A stretch of DNA of 64,000 nt. Origin: Cacajao melanocephalus. Lineage: Eukaryota > Chordata > Mammalia > Primates > Pitheciidae. The position numbers and the translations under genes are program-made. Each line of letters begins with the position of its first letter. The stretch's first letter is position 1. The stretch lies in the NCBI GenBank assembly GCA_963573385.1, contig CAUYLG010075635.1, positions 62,001 through 126,000 of the forward strand, read 5' to 3'. The notes beneath the pieces were generated by a model, which saw only the letters and a list, made by a program, of their open reading frames with translations, did no database searches and was not told where the DNA came from. Shown here in pieces: positions 60,806 to 64,000 of this stretch.

Positions 60806-62462
60806 GAGGACACTCTTCCTCCCAGCACATGGCTGATGGATGAGAACCAGCCGTGGAAGATTTACAGGTAACTGGCTTTGACCTCTGCAGTTCGACAACA
60901 GCCTGCGCACACTGGTTTATACCAACTTCACCGTATTTATGGCCATCACCAGGTTGTCATCAGCTGCTGAACTAACGTGCGTGACTAAAAGCAGACATGG
61001 CGATTCTGCTTCAATAGTAAATGCAGCTCTCACGGTTTCTAATTCCATGGGAACCGCATCAAGTTCGGGTGTGTTCTGCAGCATGGCTCACTGTGAATTG
61101 CCTGGTGATCGCTGGGCAGGAATCATGAATTCCAGAACATTTTCATGCAGCTGAAAATTCCACTCCCTTACAGAGACGCCCTGCAGGCACACTATCGCAC
61201 GTGTCTCCTGCATCGCTCCCCAGCTCCTGTCACATCAAAGTTACATTTCAGCCTGAGTGGGGGACGATCAGGAAACAGAATCTGAATCTAGATCTTGGGA
61301 GAGAGCAGGAAGGTAGCAGCTGATCACAGGACTGATTTGCACTGAATTGTATCTTCTCCTTCTAAACATTTTTCCTAAGTAATCCTGTGTAATCCCTGAG
61401 TCACTAAACACTTAGCAAATGATACCTGGATTGAAAACGTGGAGGGGATTGGTCTCACACAGCAATGTTCAACTTTACGTGTAGTCTGTGTGGCTTCTTT
61501 TGTCACATGATTGGAGGAAGGCCTCTCTAAGGCAAGATGGCAGCCCTCAAGGCAGACTGGAGGGGCCTGGGCTTCCCCAAGCCATCTGTAACAACGAAAA
61601 GGGCTTAGAGATAGCATTTACCAAATGCTACCTGTGCCAGGCTCTGAACCAGTCAGCTGAGGACCAGGCCTGTGTGGCCCAAAGGCCATCTTCCCTGGGT
61701 GCACCCTAAGCTTTCCATCTATACAGAGCCAAAGGGAAGCTGGACCCAGACTTAGGGCCAGCCACGGTAGAATCCTGTCTGATCCCAAGGGAGACTGGAG
61801 AGGTCACCCAGGGCTGGTGAAGTAGTTGGTCGGGAGGGAAGCCAGGGGTCCGGCTGGCCTGGGGCAGGTGCAGCCCTGGAGCTCTTTTTCTGCAGCTCTT
61901 ATGGGGCTTGTTCCAGAAACCCAGATTCAGTGCTGGGAAACATGCTCCTGGGAGGCCAGGACGTGCTTCCAGGTGGGCCTCATGTAGAAACCAGGACAAT
62001 TTGGCCTCACTTGCCCAAATGAGCAAAACCCTCCTGGCAAGGGCAGGGCGCCCACGCGTCCCAGAGCTCTGGCTCCCTCCCAGGAGGTGGGGACACTGTG
62101 GGCGGCTCCCAGGGATATCCAGGTGGGAAACCAGCAATTTTGCTTTGTCAGATCAGCTGTGGTGAGGTGAACCTGGCCCCTCCTTGGTGGGTGGCAGGAT
62201 CTGCGTGGGGTGGGCCAGCGGTCGCGGGAATCTCCTCCTGGAGTGGCTCTCAGTTGGACCACCCAAGAGGGAGGTCAGAAATGCCCCCAGCATTCTGGGC
62301 TGTGGGGCAGAGGTCTGCAGAGGCTGGTGGGCAAATGTGACGGCCACGGCTGGGCTCCCCACAGCGTTCACTCCTGGGGCTGGCGCACACAGCATCACGT
62401 GATTGCAGCTTTCCACGATGAGCCGTCATCTCCAAAGGTGAGGGCAACGGAAACGCTCAATG
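60806..62462. other. Unique sequence, no gene recognised
   Basis: Unique DNA, GC-rich after 61700. Chance frames of up to 143 residues occur on the minus strand. No repeat or domain is recognised. Confidence 0.5.
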
Positions 62463-62535
62463 GTAAAATGCAGATTCCTGGGCCCCCCAACCCGCTGGAT
62501 TGAACCCTCTCAGAGGGGCCTGGAGTGTGCAGCAC
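62463..62535 (+). mobile_element. Possible MER5A-like (hAT-Charlie) fragment
   Basis: 'AAATGCAGATTCCTGGGCCC', 'CGCTGGATTGAACCCTCTCA' and GAGGGGCCTGGAGTGTGCAG match the MER5 interior (aaatgcagattcctgggccc ... ctgaatcagaatctct ... ggggcctgg). Only the middle is clear; terminal inverted repeats are not seen. Confidence 0.55.
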
Positions 62536-63969
62536 GAAGCAGCCCCATGGACAGCCTGTGCGGGACAAGTCTGAGAGCCGGGGACAGGCTGAGAGCGGGA
62601 GTCAGGCTGGGAGACCCAGTGCGGGGCAACACTGAGAGCCAGATTCGGCTGACAGTGCCAGTGCCACAGCGCAGCTCGATTCACAGGCTTCAGGAGCATC
62701 CGAGAGCATCGGGCCTCAGACAGGATGTGGGGAGGCCCGGTGGGGCAGGAATGGCGTCCGAAACCAAGGAGCCATGTGTTGTTCAGACCCGGGAGATCAG
62801 GAGTTGTATCTGGTCTCTCAAATGTGCTTGGAAACCGGTGGAGATTTAGATTGCTGAAATTCTATCATTACACTCGCATCTTTTCAAATGTAAACTTCTG
62901 GTACTTAGAGACTTGGCCATCGTTTTCATGCATGCTTAGACCCAGGAGACGGCTCAGCAGGGCAAATGTGCAAGAAGGAAGCTGTGTGCGGAGCTCAGCT
63001 CTTTTCTCTCTGGCTGAAAAGCCGAGTGCCCAGCTGTGTGGTTGGATGAAGAAGAGTTTGAATCCAGGAGCTGAGGCTGCCTAGCATCTGGGGCTGCTGT
63101 GTCGGTGGTCACCCCTGTGGTCATGCTGCTTCTGTCATGGATGACTCTGCTCCAGGGGCACTGCTGGGTTCTGCATGGGGACACGGAAGTGATGGGGTAT
63201 CGTCCTATCCTGACACTCCGCTTCCCCTTCCTTCCCCAAGGCACCCACTGGTGGGAGGGCCTCGGGGCTCTCCAGGATCACATTGCTAGGGCCAGGCCCT
63301 GGGAGGACACAGCAGCTGATTCCATTATCTTTGAAGTGCAGGGTAAACTGCTTCCCCTTATCTCTAAGGGAAAAGTAAAATAGATGTGGCCAAGCTATTT
63401 TTAATGTATTCTTTTAGGGCTATAGACACACTGTCCGCGGCTCCACAGCACCGAGAGGCGCTGGGTTAGTGGCTCCTGCCCTCACACCCACCTGGTCTCT
63501 CACTCTGCCTTATGCCCCCCGGACAAATGCTTTCCTGCAAGGAGGTGAGACTTGAGACTGCAGCCCTGAACAGATTCGCCGCTGTTCACATACTTGGTGA
63601 ACTGACCATTCGGTCTTTGTTTTCTACAAAGGAGGGTTGGTCTGTCCCTGTGACGCAGCAGATTAATAGGAATTTTTTAAAGTTTTACATTTGAATGTAA
63701 GGATGGATTTAGGCTTGAAAACAGCATGCTCTTACTGTTCCTAAGAGCCACACGTGTCCCTTAGGTGGAGATGGCCCAACATCCTGCTGCGCTTGCTGAC
63801 GGCAGGGAGCACTTTTAGTTTTTACTTATGGGGAATATGACCCCAGCACCGGATTGAAGTTACTTAATTTCTATGATAAGGAAACATTTGACATAATGAA
63901 GGTTAAAACATGGAAGATAAGGCAGATCACTACAATTTTTCATCCTGGAATGTAGGCTATGAAAGGAAG
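62536..63969. other. Unique sequence with a weak degenerate tandem
   Basis: Positions 62565-62660 hold loosely repeated GAGAGCCGGGGACAGGCT-like units, too degenerate for a firm period. The rest is unique DNA without a recognisable gene. Confidence 0.45.
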
Positions 63970-64000
63970 CTTTATTCATTCCTTCCAGAAATATCTGCTG
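63970..64000 (-). mobile_element. Probable L2 tail at the window edge
   Basis: 'TTTATTCATTCCTTCCAGAA' with ATATCTGCTG looks like the start of an antisense L2 3' end (ttcattcattcaacaaatatttattgag). The window ends before it can be confirmed. Confidence 0.4.

Overview
This is primate, most likely human, nuclear DNA. It carries Alu SINEs in both orientations (several with intact target-site duplications), an L1PA/PB-type 3' end nested in an older L1, MaLR-class LTRs (MSTA/MSTB- and MLT1-like), MLT2-like LTR sequence, and much older L2 and MIR fragments. I found no protein-coding exon, tRNA, rRNA or other structured RNA gene that the sequence alone supports. Open frames are short, unordered on both strands, or made by repeats. 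The window is best read as intergenic or deep intronic DNA; no family was confirmed by a database search.

Layout. 0-12 kb: an ERV-type LTR, MIR copies, three full-length Alus and a 5'-truncated one, two old L1 3' fragments, an MLT1-like LTR, and a cluster of (TG)n tracts, two of which flank an inserted solo LTR. 12-19 kb: mostly unique sequence with four Alus or fewer per stretch, a perfect 30-bp palindrome at an Alu integration site, and an AT-rich block with a consensus CRE. 19.5-25.7 kb: unusually long minus-strand L2 copies, an MSTA/MSTB-like LTR and a 157-bp tandem duplication. 25.7-37.7 kb: GC-richer, largely unique DNA with no Alu, a 36-bp and an 18-bp minisatellite, and one ERV LTR. 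37.8-43.5 kb: an AT-rich rearranged block with a 240-bp-arm inverted repeat around AT/GA/CA microsatellites, then about 3.8 kb of decayed L1 holding a Tigger-like foldback, a nested young L1 and a second local inverted duplication. 43.7-46.2 kb: a 50-bp minisatellite, a long purine tract and a 60-bp minisatellite. 46-64 kb: mostly unique DNA with four MLT1-like LTR segments, one full Alu, one 5'-truncated Alu and short L2/MER5-like remnants.

No genes act together here. The most unusual content is structural: two separate local inverted duplications about 4-5 kb apart (37787-38951 and 42616-42934), smaller palindromes inside the loop of the first, and a perfect 30-bp palindrome at 18499-18528. 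Three unique AT-rich blocks (about 13140-13560, 18780-19060 and 55180-56340) are the places where I would look for regulatory function.
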